Origin: Bacillota bacterium
GTDB lineage: Bacteria > Bacillota > Clostridia > Lachnospirales > Lachnospiraceae
Assembly (NCBI GenBank): GCA_023443225.1
Contig: JAEZVF010000117.1
Location: 1-41,204, forward strand
Direction: 5' to 3'
Length of the DNA: 41,204 bases
Shown piece after piece: positions 33,320 to 41,082 of the stretch. Position numbers and translations under genes: made by a program. The notes under the pieces are model-generated. The model was not told the DNA's origin, searched no databases, and saw only the letters and a list, made by a program, of their open reading frames with translations. Position 1 is the stretch's first letter. Each line of letters opens with the position of its first letter.

Positions 33320-35398
33320 ATGGAAAAGATTTTTGAAAAACTTCGTAAAAACAACAAAGCAGAATACATCCTGTATCTTGCTTGCATTATTTTCGCTGTT
33401 ACCATCATCTCTGCATACTCCCTTCTTTTATTCTCGCCTACAGTAATGAACATTCTGCCAGTAGGCGGGGACAGCCGTAAGCAAGCCTTTGGAATTTTCG
33501 CAGCTATTTGTATTGGGTGTGTGGCATTTACTTTTTACTCAAGCCTTATCTTCTTTAAGAGAAAGCAGGAAGAGCTAGGAATTATGATGGCGCTTGGTGG
33601 AAATAGAAAGAAGCTTTACGGTGCCATAGCGAAAGAGACCGGTATTATGGGACTTATCTCTCTTGTAACCGGTATATTACTTGCGTTCCCTATTAATAAG
33701 GGAATCTGGGGAATTTTGCGTTTATTCGTAAATACGGAAGAGATGGTTCTTAATTTTGACTTATCAGCATTAGGAATCTCCTTTGGAATGGGCCTTATCG
33801 TTCTTTTGACTTCCATGATTACTCTTAAGAAAATCGTATCTTCAGTGGAGCTTATGAATGTTATCAATGCAGAACACAAGAACGAAATGGTAAAGAAAAT
33901 TCCCAAGCATATGGGTGTATTGGGAATATTCCTTGCTATTTGCGGCGGAGCTTTTAGTTATTACTCAAGCAGTATCTATATGAACCTTTTTCAGGCATAC
34001 CCCCCGGAAGTCTTAAGCCTTATTTATATCATACCGCTTGCAGGTATTTATATGATTATGCTTCATGATGTTGTAAACGGATTTGGCTCAAAGAAAAAGT
34101 ATTATAAAAAGATGATTTCCCGTAGTATGATGAAGTTTCAGGGAAAGCAGACGGTAAACTGCATGCTGATTATTACTCTTCTCCTTGGGGGCGGATGTTT
34201 TGCTGCATTTTACACTCCCGTAATGATGACTGGTTTTGGCACAAGTTATAATGCAAAAACGTTGAATTATCAGTATGTAATTCCAGAAGGAGTCAAAGGC
34301 CCTTCCGAAAGTGAGATGAATGAACTTGCAGATAAACATGGCGCTTTCATTGAAAAATCTTATGAGATTCCTGTCATTATGATGGCAAGAGATGGCATGC
34401 AGGAATATGAAGAAGGAAGAAAATTCTATTATGTATATAATAGAAGAATGTGTACTTCTTATATTATCCGTGAAAGCGACTATGAAAAAATATCCGGGGT
34501 AGAAGTAATGCTTGAAAATGGTAAATACTACGCAGTAACGGATACGGAAGAAGTAATGCGATACAGTGACGAAACCACAGTATTCACCAATATGACCACT
34601 CGCGTAGAATCCCAAGTGAGTTTCGGTGGTTGCTTACACTGCGAAGATCTTGTTCTAGGAAGTGAAGTTATCTATGTAGTGCCTGACTTAGATTATGAAG
34701 CATACAGGGAAAGGCTTTCTTTGGAATGGACGGAAACCATACATTACATGAACGTTCAAAATGATTCATACCAGTTTGCAGAAGAATTGTACGAAGAATT
34801 CTATTCAAGTTTTGGGAAAGAGTTCTTAATCAGCTCCGCATATGACAAAGTGGCAGCCATCTCCTGCTACGAGGCGGGGGAGGTGTACTGGTGTGACAAG
34901 CCTGAATACAATCAGCTGTCCAATTATACCAGCACCAACAATGAGTTTCAGCGTGAGTGGAAGTACTTCCCCTGCTTCAAGATTATGAGCATCAAAGATA
35001 CCCTTCGTAACTATGCAGTCTTTATTATGTTATTTATTTATGTAGCATTTATAGCTTTGGTATCGGCATGGTTGATTGCATACACCCGTTGCCTTACTAT
35101 TGGCATGAGAAACAAATACGTATTCAACGACCTTGAGAAGCTGGGTGCTTCAAAAGCGTTCCGCTTGAAGGAACTAAAGAGACAGTTAACCTCCGTCTAC
35201 TTTACACCAACAGTAGTAGGAATGACGATTATCTATCTGTTTTTTGCATTGATACTCTACGGGAATGACGGCGGGCGCTATACAAGTTCCGAGCTTATTG
35301 GCTTGGTAATATGCTTGGGCATTGAAATTATCATTGCCGTTATTACTTACTTTATCTATCGATTTACGGTTCGTGAGCTTAAAGCAAAAGTATTGTGA
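33320..35398 (+). CDS. FtsX-like ABC permease, BceB type
   Basis: A 692-residue permease with the BceB arrangement: TM1 at about 17-38, an FtsX domain around 60-180 (KQEELGIMMALGGNRKKLY is the cytoplasmic coupling region), further membrane segments to about 300, a large extracellular domain of about 250 residues (310-560), then three C-terminal membrane helices (VFIMLFIYVAFIALVSAWL onward). That large loop before TM8 is the ligand-sensing feature of bacitracin/lantibiotic-resistance transporters. AGAAGGTGAATAAG precedes the ATG. Regulation by a GHKL/LytTR pair rather than the usual BceRS is notable. No terminator was found between it and the next promoter at 35429. Confidence 0.93.
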   Translation: MEKIFEKLRKNNKAEYILYLACIIFAVTIISAYSLLLFSPTVMNILPVGGDSRKQAFGIFAAICIGCVAFTFYSSLIFFKRKQEELGIMMALGGNRKKLYGAIAKETGIMGLISLVTGILLAFPINKGIWGILRLFVNTEEMVLNFDLSALGISFGMGLIVLLTSMITLKKIVSSVELMNVINAEHKNEMVKKIPKHMGVLGIFLAICGGAFSYYSSSIYMNLFQAYPPEVLSLIYIIPLAGIYMIMLHDVVNGFGSKKKYYKKMISRSMMKFQGKQTVNCMLIITLLLGGGCFAAFYTPVMMTGFGTSYNAKTLNYQYVIPEGVKGPSESEMNELADKHGAFIEKSYEIPVIMMARDGMQEYEEGRKFYYVYNRRMCTSYIIRESDYEKISGVEVMLENGKYYAVTDTEEVMRYSDETTVFTNMTTRVESQVSFGGCLHCEDLVLGSEVIYVVPDLDYEAYRERLSLEWTETIHYMNVQNDSYQFAEELYEEFYSSFGKEFLISSAYDKVAAISCYEAGEVYWCDKPEYNQLSNYTSTNNEFQREWKYFPCFKIMSIKDTLRNYAVFIMLFIYVAFIALVSAWLIAYTRCLTIGMRNKYVFNDLEKLGASKAFRLKELKRQLTSVYFTPTVVGMTIIYLFFALILYGNDGGRYTSSELIGLVICLGIEIIIAVITYFIYRFTVRELKAKVL

Positions 35399-35428
35399 TA
35401 GGAGAGTCAGGTGAGTTAACAAAATGGA

Positions 35429-35456
35429 TTGACATGTTGTAGTGTTCTGCTATAAT
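35429..35456 (+). promoter_or_regulatory. Promoter of the queuosine-precursor operon
   Basis: TTGACA (35429-35434) and TATAAT (35451-35456), 16 bp apart, with TGC directly before the -10 giving an extended -10. Transcription would start near 35463, just before the riboswitch. Confidence 0.88.
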
Positions 35457-35479
35457 AACTTTGTATCTATTAAAGATAT

Positions 35480-35523
35480 CGACAGTTCGCTTGTACCATC
35501 CTGTCGTTAAGCAAAACTAGGAC
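35480..35523 (+). promoter_or_regulatory. PreQ1-I riboswitch aptamer
   Basis: P1 is CGACAG/CTGTCG (35480-35485 and 35501-35506). The loop carries TTCGC and ACC, and the A-rich tail GCAAAACTAGGA (35511-35522) ends in GG that can pair back to the loop CC to make the H-type pseudoknot. This resembles the known class I preQ1 aptamers, and the genes downstream (queuosine-precursor transporter and QueF) are the classical targets. Confidence 0.82.
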
Positions 35524-35552
35524 TACTATTAATAATAAGCTTGTATTGAAAG

Positions 35553-35582
35553 TAGCCTTGCGTTTTGCAAAGCTATTTTTTT
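35553..35582 (+). terminator. Riboswitch-controlled intrinsic terminator
   Basis: TAGCCTTGC (35553-35561) and TGCAAAGCTA (35566-35575) form a stem with one internal mismatch, followed by seven Ts. The segment AGGACTAC at the aptamer's 3' edge (35519-35526) can pair, with one bulged A, with GTAGCCT (35552-35558) as an antiterminator. PreQ1 binding would lock the GG and favour termination. Confidence 0.78.
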
Positions 35583-35602
35583 ATTATGCGGAGGTGTCAA
35601 TT

Positions 35603-36283
35603 ATGAATGACAAAAAAACAGTATCAAAACTATTTATGGTAATCGCAGTAGTTTATATAACCTGCATATTACTATCAAACTTAATTGCAGGAAAAATGTG
35701 GGCAGTAACAAGTGATATCACATTACCTGCAGCGGTTATTCTCTTCCCAATAACATATATCTTTGGTGATATCTTTACCGAGGTATATGGATTTAAAAAA
35801 GCAAGAACAATTATTTGGCTGGGGTTTGCTTGCAGCTTCTTTGCTGTAGCTATCTATTTAATTACTATAGCACTTCCACACCCTGATTTTTGGACGAATC
35901 AACATGCATATGAGGTTGTTATGGGAACTACTCCTCGTGTAGCAGCGGCATCTTTTATTGGTTACTTATTCGGTGAGTTTTCTAACTCTATGATTTTATC
36001 AAAGTTAAAAGTTGCCACAGGAGGAAAGAACCTCTGGATGAGAACAATTCTTTCAACTGTTGTAGGAGAGGGATTTGATTCAATTATATTTGTGACGGTA
36101 TCGTTTTTCGGAACAATGGATAATTCGACTTTATTAAGAATGATCCTATGCCAGTATTTATTTAAAGTATGTTATGAGGTAATTTTCACACCTGTTACTT
36201 ATGGAATTGTCAATTGGTTAAAACGTGAAGAGGGTGTAGACACATTTGATTATGATGTAAAATACAATATCGTAAGGGGTTAA
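35603..36283 (+). CDS. Queuosine-precursor transporter (VUT/YhhQ family)
   Basis: A 226-residue membrane protein of the vitamin uptake transporter/YhhQ family (DUF165), which imports preQ0/preQ1 or queuine. Six hydrophobic segments are seen. The family motif FPITYIFGDIFTEVYGFKKAR is at about residues 43-64, and later come AASFIGYLFGEFSNSMILSK and VGEGFDSIIFVTVSFFGT. The ATG at 35603 follows GCGGAGGTGTCAATT; a longer upstream frame would run through the terminator and is rejected. Expression is controlled by the preQ1 riboswitch directly upstream. queF starts 2 bp after the stop. Confidence 0.93.
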   Translation: MNDKKTVSKLFMVIAVVYITCILLSNLIAGKMWAVTSDITLPAAVILFPITYIFGDIFTEVYGFKKARTIIWLGFACSFFAVAIYLITIALPHPDFWTNQHAYEVVMGTTPRVAAASFIGYLFGEFSNSMILSKLKVATGGKNLWMRTILSTVVGEGFDSIIFVTVSFFGTMDNSTLLRMILCQYLFKVCYEVIFTPVTYGIVNWLKREEGVDTFDYDVKYNIVRG

Positions 36284-36285
36284 TT

Positions 36286-36768
36286 ATGAGAGAGAAAGAG
36301 CAGTTAACGAAACTAGGAAACAAAGAAACTAAGTACAACACAGAATATACGCCGGATTTGCTGGAGACATTTAGCAACAAACATCCAGAGTATGATTACT
36401 TTGTAAAGTTTAATTGCCCGGAATTTACAAGCTTATGTCCCATAACCGGACAACCGGATTTTGCAACAGTGACAATTTCTTATGTACCAGATCAGCGCCT
36501 TGTTGAAAGTAAGTCCTTAAAACTATATTTGTTTTCATTTAGAAATCATGGAGACTTCCATGAGGATGTTGTTAATATTATCATGAAGGATTTAATTAAG
36601 AAAATGGATCCAAAATATATTGAAGTATATGGAAAGTTCCTTCCACGTGGTGGTATTTCCATTGATCCATACTGCAATTATGGAAAGACTGGGACGAAGT
36701 GGGAAAATATAACTTTAGATAGAATGGCACATCACGATATGTATCCTGAAAAAGTAGACAATAGATAA
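36286..36768 (+). CDS. queF: NADPH-dependent 7-cyano-7-deazaguanine reductase
   Basis: QueF reduces preQ0 to preQ1 for queuosine modification of tRNA. The 160-residue protein is the short unimodular type of B. subtilis. It shows the catalytic cysteine C51 in SLCPITGQPDF, the substrate-binding ESKSLKLYLFSFRNHGDFHE and the late GKFLPRGGISIDPY. TAAGGGG lies in the end of the transporter gene and the spacing is 2 bp, so both are translated from the riboswitch-controlled mRNA. No other queuosine biosynthesis gene is in the window. Confidence 0.97.
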   Translation: MREKEQLTKLGNKETKYNTEYTPDLLETFSNKHPEYDYFVKFNCPEFTSLCPITGQPDFATVTISYVPDQRLVESKSLKLYLFSFRNHGDFHEDVVNIIMKDLIKKMDPKYIEVYGKFLPRGGISIDPYCNYGKTGTKWENITLDRMAHHDMYPEKVDNR

Positions 36769-37132
36769 TAATATGTAATGCTCGTGCTTTGATTCTATTG
36801 AGTATAAGCATCTGGCAGGCATTCTGTTAGGTGCTATTTATTGTATTATAAAAGTCAAAGGATTGATTATGAATATGTTATGATAGAAAATTATGGTTGA
36901 TTATATTGAAAAAAAATTATACTATTACAATATATAGAAAAAAGGTTAATATCACATTTATGAGTTAAGATAACATCTATAACAGTAAGCAAATTTTTTG
37001 ATTTTAGGAATGATCAATTAGGAATAGTTTTAAAGTGAAATCCTTTATTTAAGCCAATTATTACAACTTATATTAATGGTTAGTTTAAACCCAAACATTT
37101 CCCGACGATGAAGACGCTTAATTAGTGGATGG
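36769..37132. other. AT-rich gene-free stretch after queF
   Basis: About 360 bases with no reading frame that has a ribosome binding site and no strong hairpin followed by Ts. It is very AT-rich to about 37080 and may hold the promoter of the lipoprotein gene, but I could not name one confidently. Confidence 0.5.
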
Positions 37133-37176
37133 TCTCGTGGAGAGTGATGGGAATCCACAGCAAAGAGGTGACGAGA

Positions 37177-37725
37177 TTGATTAATGTGCATATATACAAG
37201 AAGTGTTTGATAGTATTATGCAGTACAATATTTTTACTTTGCGGGTGTAGCGCGAACAAACAGGAGGATTTATCTGGCTATACCATAGAACTCCTGCAGT
37301 CAGTTACGACCGAATTTATTAACTCCAAGGGATTTGAAGCGGAAAAACGTCTTGTTTCAATAGATATTTCAGCGTTTCAGGAAATATCAACAGAGACGTA
37401 TGAAGAATGGCTTCAGAAAACCTATGCAGATGATGATACGGTAGTAGTAGTCTTTACAGATAAAAGTAAACTATTTAAATCCTGTCAGGAGGCGGAAGAT
37501 TATCTGAGCCAAAGCGGTCATGATGATTTTGTGGTATCTGATTATGATTGGACATCGATCAGTATAAGCAGGAAATCTGAAAAAGAATCTATCCATAAAT
37601 CCGAAGTATTGAATATTGATATCTCATATCCGATTATTATGGGTGGAGAGGGATTTGAAGTACAAATGGAATTTGAACAAGAAATATGGAAGATTATTGA
37701 GGTTAATCCGACCTATATGACATAG
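37177..37725 (+). CDS. Small lipoprotein of unknown function
   Basis: A 182-residue putative lipoprotein. The start is chosen as TTG at 37177 because AAAGAGGTG lies 8 nt upstream and the product (MINVHIYKKCLIVLCSTIFL, then LCGCSANKQ) is a textbook lipoprotein signal with a C-terminal lipobox LLCGC. An ATG upstream would add 16 polar residues. The mature part is acidic and mixed alpha/beta (VVVVFTDKSKLFKSCQEAED) with no recognised domain. Hairpin arms TCTCGT (37133-37138) and ACGAGA (37171-37176) bracket the ribosome binding site and touch the start codon, which could lower translation. No operon partner is evident. Confidence 0.75.
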   Translation: MINVHIYKKCLIVLCSTIFLLCGCSANKQEDLSGYTIELLQSVTTEFINSKGFEAEKRLVSIDISAFQEISTETYEEWLQKTYADDDTVVVVFTDKSKLFKSCQEAEDYLSQSGHDDFVVSDYDWTSISISRKSEKESIHKSEVLNIDISYPIIMGGEGFEVQMEFEQEIWKIIEVNPTYMT

Positions 37726-37749
37726 GAAGATGAATAACCACAATATTAA

Positions 37750-37956
37750 GAGTGGATCTGTGTCAAATGTTGGGGTGGGATAGATAAGTGGGCATTCAGT
37801 CAAAGCAAGACCATAGACGGCACCCGAATCACTGTCAAGGCGGAAAAGGATGTGTTCCCGGAGGGGGTTGTCCTATATGCAAACACTGGTTACAATCTAT
37901 GGAGTACAGAGAAAGTTCCAGACAGAAATTACAGTAAGGAAAGCATATATGATTAA
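37750..37956 (+). pseudogene. Fragment of a surface/cell-wall protein gene
   Basis: The frame has no start codon with a ribosome binding site. It reads SKTIDGTRITVKAEKDVFPE then GVVLYANTGYN, a pattern I associate with repeat domains of large Lachnospiraceae cell-surface proteins (an ID-G-x-I-TVKA-x-VFPEG motif). It ends at a stop after 68 codons. It is probably a leftover of a larger gene. Confidence 0.5.
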
Positions 37957-38087
37957 TGTCATAAAATAAGGTAAAGTATGATATGGAGGTAAAGTTTTTA
38001 GATCTATTGCCGATACTATCTATAGAAAATTCTTCTTGTATTATTTTGAAACGGAGTTCAAATTTATATTTCAAGGAGGAGCAAGGA

Positions 38088-38190
38088 TGAAAATTCAAGG
38101 TATATTGTCAGATCAGTTAGGATACAATGGCTGCAGCAAATAAGCTGTTTGATGATTATTATGCATCAGAGCAAAATGTATTTGAATAAC
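38088..38190 (+). pseudogene. Frameshifted remnant with the shared N-terminal motif
   Basis: A very strong ribosome binding site (AAGGAGGAGCAAGG) precedes an ATG coding for MKIQGILSDQLGYNGCSK and a stop at 38142. The +1 frame, opening at 38128, continues MAAANKLFDDYYASEQNVFE to 38190. Joined by a frameshift near 38128 they would give one short protein start. The first residues resemble those of the two intact hypothetical proteins at 38550 and 40126 (M-E/K-V/I-N/Q ... GY). It could also be a real 18-residue peptide. Confidence 0.45.
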
Positions 38191-38241
38191 TAAGACTAGG
38201 CAATAGGAGACTATTATATATGTTAAAAGAATGCAAGGATG

Positions 38242-38287
38242 CGCACTATTTCAATGGATTGATTTCTATGGAATAGTGCGTTTTTAT
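38242..38287 (+). terminator. Intrinsic terminator
   Basis: CGCACTATTTC (from 38242) pairs with GGAATAGTGCG (to 38280) over 11 bp including a wobble, with a loop of about 17 nt, followed by TTTTTATTGATTT. It would end transcripts from the remnant at 38088. Confidence 0.8.
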
Positions 38288-38350
38288 TGATTTATTTCAG
38301 ATTTTCATAAGTGTGTTATCGCAAGAGATACATTGTAAGAGATTAGCCAT

Positions 38351-38462
38351 GAGATTACAGGAGTTTCCATCCGGGAGTTGAGCTCTATCAGCTGAAATAA
38401 TAGAAGATTTCTACAATGGAAATACAAATAAGGATGGGTTAAAAGAAAAATTGAAGGAATAG
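38351..38462 (+). pseudogene. C-terminal gene remnant with a frameshift
   Basis: One frame reads EITGVSIRELSS and, after a shift near 38385, the other reads AEIIEDFYNGNTNKDGLKEK followed by LKE and a stop at 38460. The joined text looks like the natural end of a protein, but no start or upstream homology is present. I do not recognise the family. Between here and 38550 only a short CCGCTC/GAGCGG stem (38485-38509) is seen. Confidence 0.4.
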
Positions 38463-38549
38463 TGAAAGAATATTCTGGAGTATGCCGCTCGGACCTTTCT
38501 GGAGAGCGGTACAGCCCCGAATGACAGAAGGGCTGCGGAAAGGAGAATT

Positions 38550-39953
38550 ATGGAGGTCAATACACAAGTATCAAACGGGTTTTATACAGGGTATAAAACA
38601 ACTACAAAAGTTACCCAGGAGGAATCTTTTGCTATTAATGCTGGTAGGACTGACGATAATACAAGCTTTCAGCAATGCTATAGTAGAAGTGAGGTATCTG
38701 AAACAAGGCGAACAGAAGAATGCTATGAGAAAATGATTTCTAAGGGAACAACAAAAGTTATTCCTAGGAATGAACAAGTAGAGCAAATAAAGCCATTGGG
38801 AATGGGATTCCTATTCGTTGGTGACATGGGATATGGTATGTCAGCTGGCCAGGTAATTAATAGTGATACAGATGATACTATTGTCAGGGTTAAAGTTACT
38901 TTAGGAGAAAATAACTTTAAAACTTATGATGTAAATCTATCAGAAGTTGATTCAAGTAATGCTACTGCAATAGAAATGTTTGCTCTTTGCCAATATGCTG
39001 ATGCTAATGGAACAGGGGTTAATAATACGTTTGGAAGCTGGCATGCACTTAAGTCATTTGCTGTTCCATTGGGTGAAACATTGAATTTTAGTTCGCTTGA
39101 TGAAGCGGCTACCAATAAAATGAATTGGAATAAGGCCTTGTCAAAATCTACGCTTACACTTGAAAAGAAGAGTACTGGGGAAAAGATTAGTGTGTCGGAT
39201 ATATTGGAAATGTTAAAAGAGACTCATAAGCTAACAAAAGAAAATATCAAAGAAAAAGACTGGCGTGAAATGTCTGACGAACAGTGGGATAAGATGCTTG
39301 AGGGCATCGATGAATATATTGAAGATTACAAAGAAGATTTGAAGAAATTAAAAGAATTACAGGATGAAGCCGCAAGGAAGGGGGCGGCAAATGCTCCAGC
39401 TGATATGAAGACTTTGGCTGCATCAAAGGCTGCACTTATGGCAGCTGCTAATGGTATAGTTGGTGCAGGTGAGATAACAGAAGGTGCAGAAGAGATAGAG
39501 AAAAGTAGTTGGACATATAATTTGGAGACCGAAGATCAGACAATTCTTGCAGTAGCTAAAATGGCAAATGAGTTTGCGCCTTATGTCTTATCCAAGGCGC
39601 AAGAATTAGCACTCACAGGTGACACAACAGTTGGAATAAGCGAGACAGAGAATATTAAGGAATGCGCTACCCTTAATGAAGAGGATGAGAAAAAGAAAAC
39701 ATGGACCATTACTGCTTTTACAGAACAGGGAATTATATGTAAAGAAAGTACAGATGGAGTAACAAAAGAGCTTTGGAGAATAGATTTCAATAATTCGTCT
39801 GATTATAAAAAAGTATGGGATTTTCTAGGTCAATTTGATAAAGACGCTGATCTAAAATATTCTGGTGAGAAAAATTTCTGGGATGATTTTCTTGCTGGCA
39901 GGATAAATGTTGATGATATTTTTACGAAATATAGTAGGAGTAATACTTTATAA
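38550..39953 (+). CDS. Hypothetical protein sharing an N-terminal motif with its neighbour
   Basis: A 467-residue soluble protein of unknown function with no signal peptide or membrane segment. It begins MEVNTQVSNGFYTGYK, like MEVNLLSALQSGYTAR of the gene at 40126. Residues about 105-170 (VRVKVTLGENNFKTYDVNLS, NATAIEMFALCQYADANG, NTFGSWHALKSFA) look like a conserved globular core. Residues 210-290 are rich in Lys/Glu and likely coiled coil (EYIEDYKEDLKKLKELQDEA). An Ala-rich stretch follows (AASKAALMAAANGIVGAG), and the C-terminus is a separate alpha/beta part. GAAAGGAGAATT precedes the ATG. Similar proteins seem, from memory, to occur in multiple copies in Lachnospiraceae; no function is known to me. 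Remnants of related genes lie just upstream. Confidence 0.8.
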   Translation: MEVNTQVSNGFYTGYKTTTKVTQEESFAINAGRTDDNTSFQQCYSRSEVSETRRTEECYEKMISKGTTKVIPRNEQVEQIKPLGMGFLFVGDMGYGMSAGQVINSDTDDTIVRVKVTLGENNFKTYDVNLSEVDSSNATAIEMFALCQYADANGTGVNNTFGSWHALKSFAVPLGETLNFSSLDEAATNKMNWNKALSKSTLTLEKKSTGEKISVSDILEMLKETHKLTKENIKEKDWREMSDEQWDKMLEGIDEYIEDYKEDLKKLKELQDEAARKGAANAPADMKTLAASKAALMAAANGIVGAGEITEGAEEIEKSSWTYNLETEDQTILAVAKMANEFAPYVLSKAQELALTGDTTVGISETENIKECATLNEEDEKKKTWTITAFTEQGIICKESTDGVTKELWRIDFNNSSDYKKVWDFLGQFDKDADLKYSGEKNFWDDFLAGRINVDDIFTKYSRSNTL

Positions 39954-40125
39954 GAAGATTTGAGTATATCAAAGTCACTGGAAACCAATCTCAATAGGAT
40001 ATGGGACTAGCGAGAAAGAAGCAGTAATAAATGAAGAATCCCCAAAATTAATAATGAAATCTAAGAATGTTATTTACATAAATCAAATGATGTTAGGTGC
40101 AAAAAATAGGTAGGGAGGAATCAGC

Positions 40126-40704
40126 GTGGAGGTTAATTTATTATCGGCATTACAAAGCGGTTATACAGCAAGAAGTAGGAAAACAGATACAAAAGCGGTG
40201 GCAGATACAGAACTTAATGAAGCAGAAAAATTAGAGGCTTTTAAAAAGGAGATTTGGACTGAAATTAATCGTATGCCGAGGAGCAGTAGTATAAACTGGT
40301 CTATACAGATTACAGATGGCGGTTTTAAACGAATGATGGAAGAGCCGGAGTTTAAAGAAAAAATGATGTCATTGCTGGCAGAAGAGGCAGCGGTTGGGCG
40401 TCCGCCTATAAGCAGCTCAATGGCAATGGTAGATGAAAATGGGTACTCAGGCTATTCTTATAATTTTGGGTATGGTGAAGAAGCATTTAAAGCTCACTCC
40501 GATCATAAGGATTCCTTTTACAAGAAAAAAGCAACAAAAAAAATAGATTATGAAGATCTATGGGTGGAAAGTCAGCTGAAAAGAGAACAGCAAAAGGAAA
40601 GATTGGATAATGAATACTTTAAATCTTTACTGGAACGAAGGAGATATGGTCAAAAACAGATGGTGGCAAACCTTTATGAGAAAGGAACGATAGTGTCAGA
40701 CTAA
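40126..40704 (+). CDS. Hypothetical protein, possibly DUF6033-like
   Basis: A 192-residue soluble protein starting at GTG with AGGGAGGAATCAGC upstream. The N-terminal MEVNLLSALQSGYTARSRK resembles that of the gene at 38550. The central part FKKEIWTEINRMPRSSSINW, SIQITDGGFKRMMEEPEFKE and a following Arg-Pro-Pro-Ile segment with GYSGYSYNFGYG resembles a Lachnospiraceae family I recall as DUF6033. The C-terminal third is highly charged and probably a long helix (QLKREQQKERLDNEYFKSLL). No signal peptide or membrane segment. Function unknown. It lies 172 bp after its neighbour with no terminator seen between them, so they may be co-transcribed. Confidence 0.75.
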   Translation: MEVNLLSALQSGYTARSRKTDTKAVADTELNEAEKLEAFKKEIWTEINRMPRSSSINWSIQITDGGFKRMMEEPEFKEKMMSLLAEEAAVGRPPISSSMAMVDENGYSGYSYNFGYGEEAFKAHSDHKDSFYKKKATKKIDYEDLWVESQLKREQQKERLDNEYFKSLLERRRYGQKQMVANLYEKGTIVSD

Positions 40705-40845
40705 AGCATATAAAGAAATCTTATATAAAATTTCAATAGAGAAGGAATTTCCAGGAAGATATTAAGATTGAATTTCATTTGGTTGGAAACATTGGTAAAG
40801 GAAAGAAACCAATGAAACACTTGAACGCCACAGTGGAAGAAATAT

Positions 40846-40879
40846 TCCCCTATACCCTCATGAATGAAGGTATAGGGGA
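40846..40879. other. 11-bp perfect stem-loop
   Basis: TCCCCTATACC (40846-40856) and GGTATAGGGGA (40869-40879) form a perfect stem with a 12-nt loop. It lies between the hypothetical gene and the 3' end of the AraC fragment. No T-run follows on the plus strand; it may serve as a weak bidirectional terminator. Confidence 0.6.
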
Positions 40880-40895
40880 GTTGATGAAGAAGCAT

Positions 40896-41082
40896 TCACT
40901 TCTGCGCTGATTGGTGTACAACCCTATATTTCGAAGGTGTAATACCATAACGTTTTGTGAAAATAGTATTAAAAAAGTTTCGATTGGAGTACCCAAGTGC
41001 TTCACATATTTCACTGATTTTCATATCTGTTTTTAACAATAGATGGCAGGCTTCCTTTAATAGGAAGTCTCTTTTATATTCT
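40896..41082 (-). pseudogene. AraC-family regulator, C-terminal part, interrupted
   Basis: Read on the minus strand, the segment encodes EYKRDFLLKEACHLLLKTDM, then KISEICEALGYSNRNFFNTI and FTKRYGITPSKYR, the second helix-turn-helix of AraC/XylS regulators (signature LGYSNRNFFN-F-KRYGITPSKYR), ending 8 codons later. The frame is lost at about 41083, where a different, structured sequence begins. The N-terminal sensing domain and first helix-turn-helix are therefore not contiguous. If the insertion is a splicing intron on the other strand it would not be removed from this mRNA, so the gene is likely inactive. Confidence 0.85.

Noticed and set aside
34088..34615. 175-codon frame opposite the BceB-like permease gene
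   Set aside because: It is antisense to a clear coding frame, with no start signal and low-complexity aromatic content.
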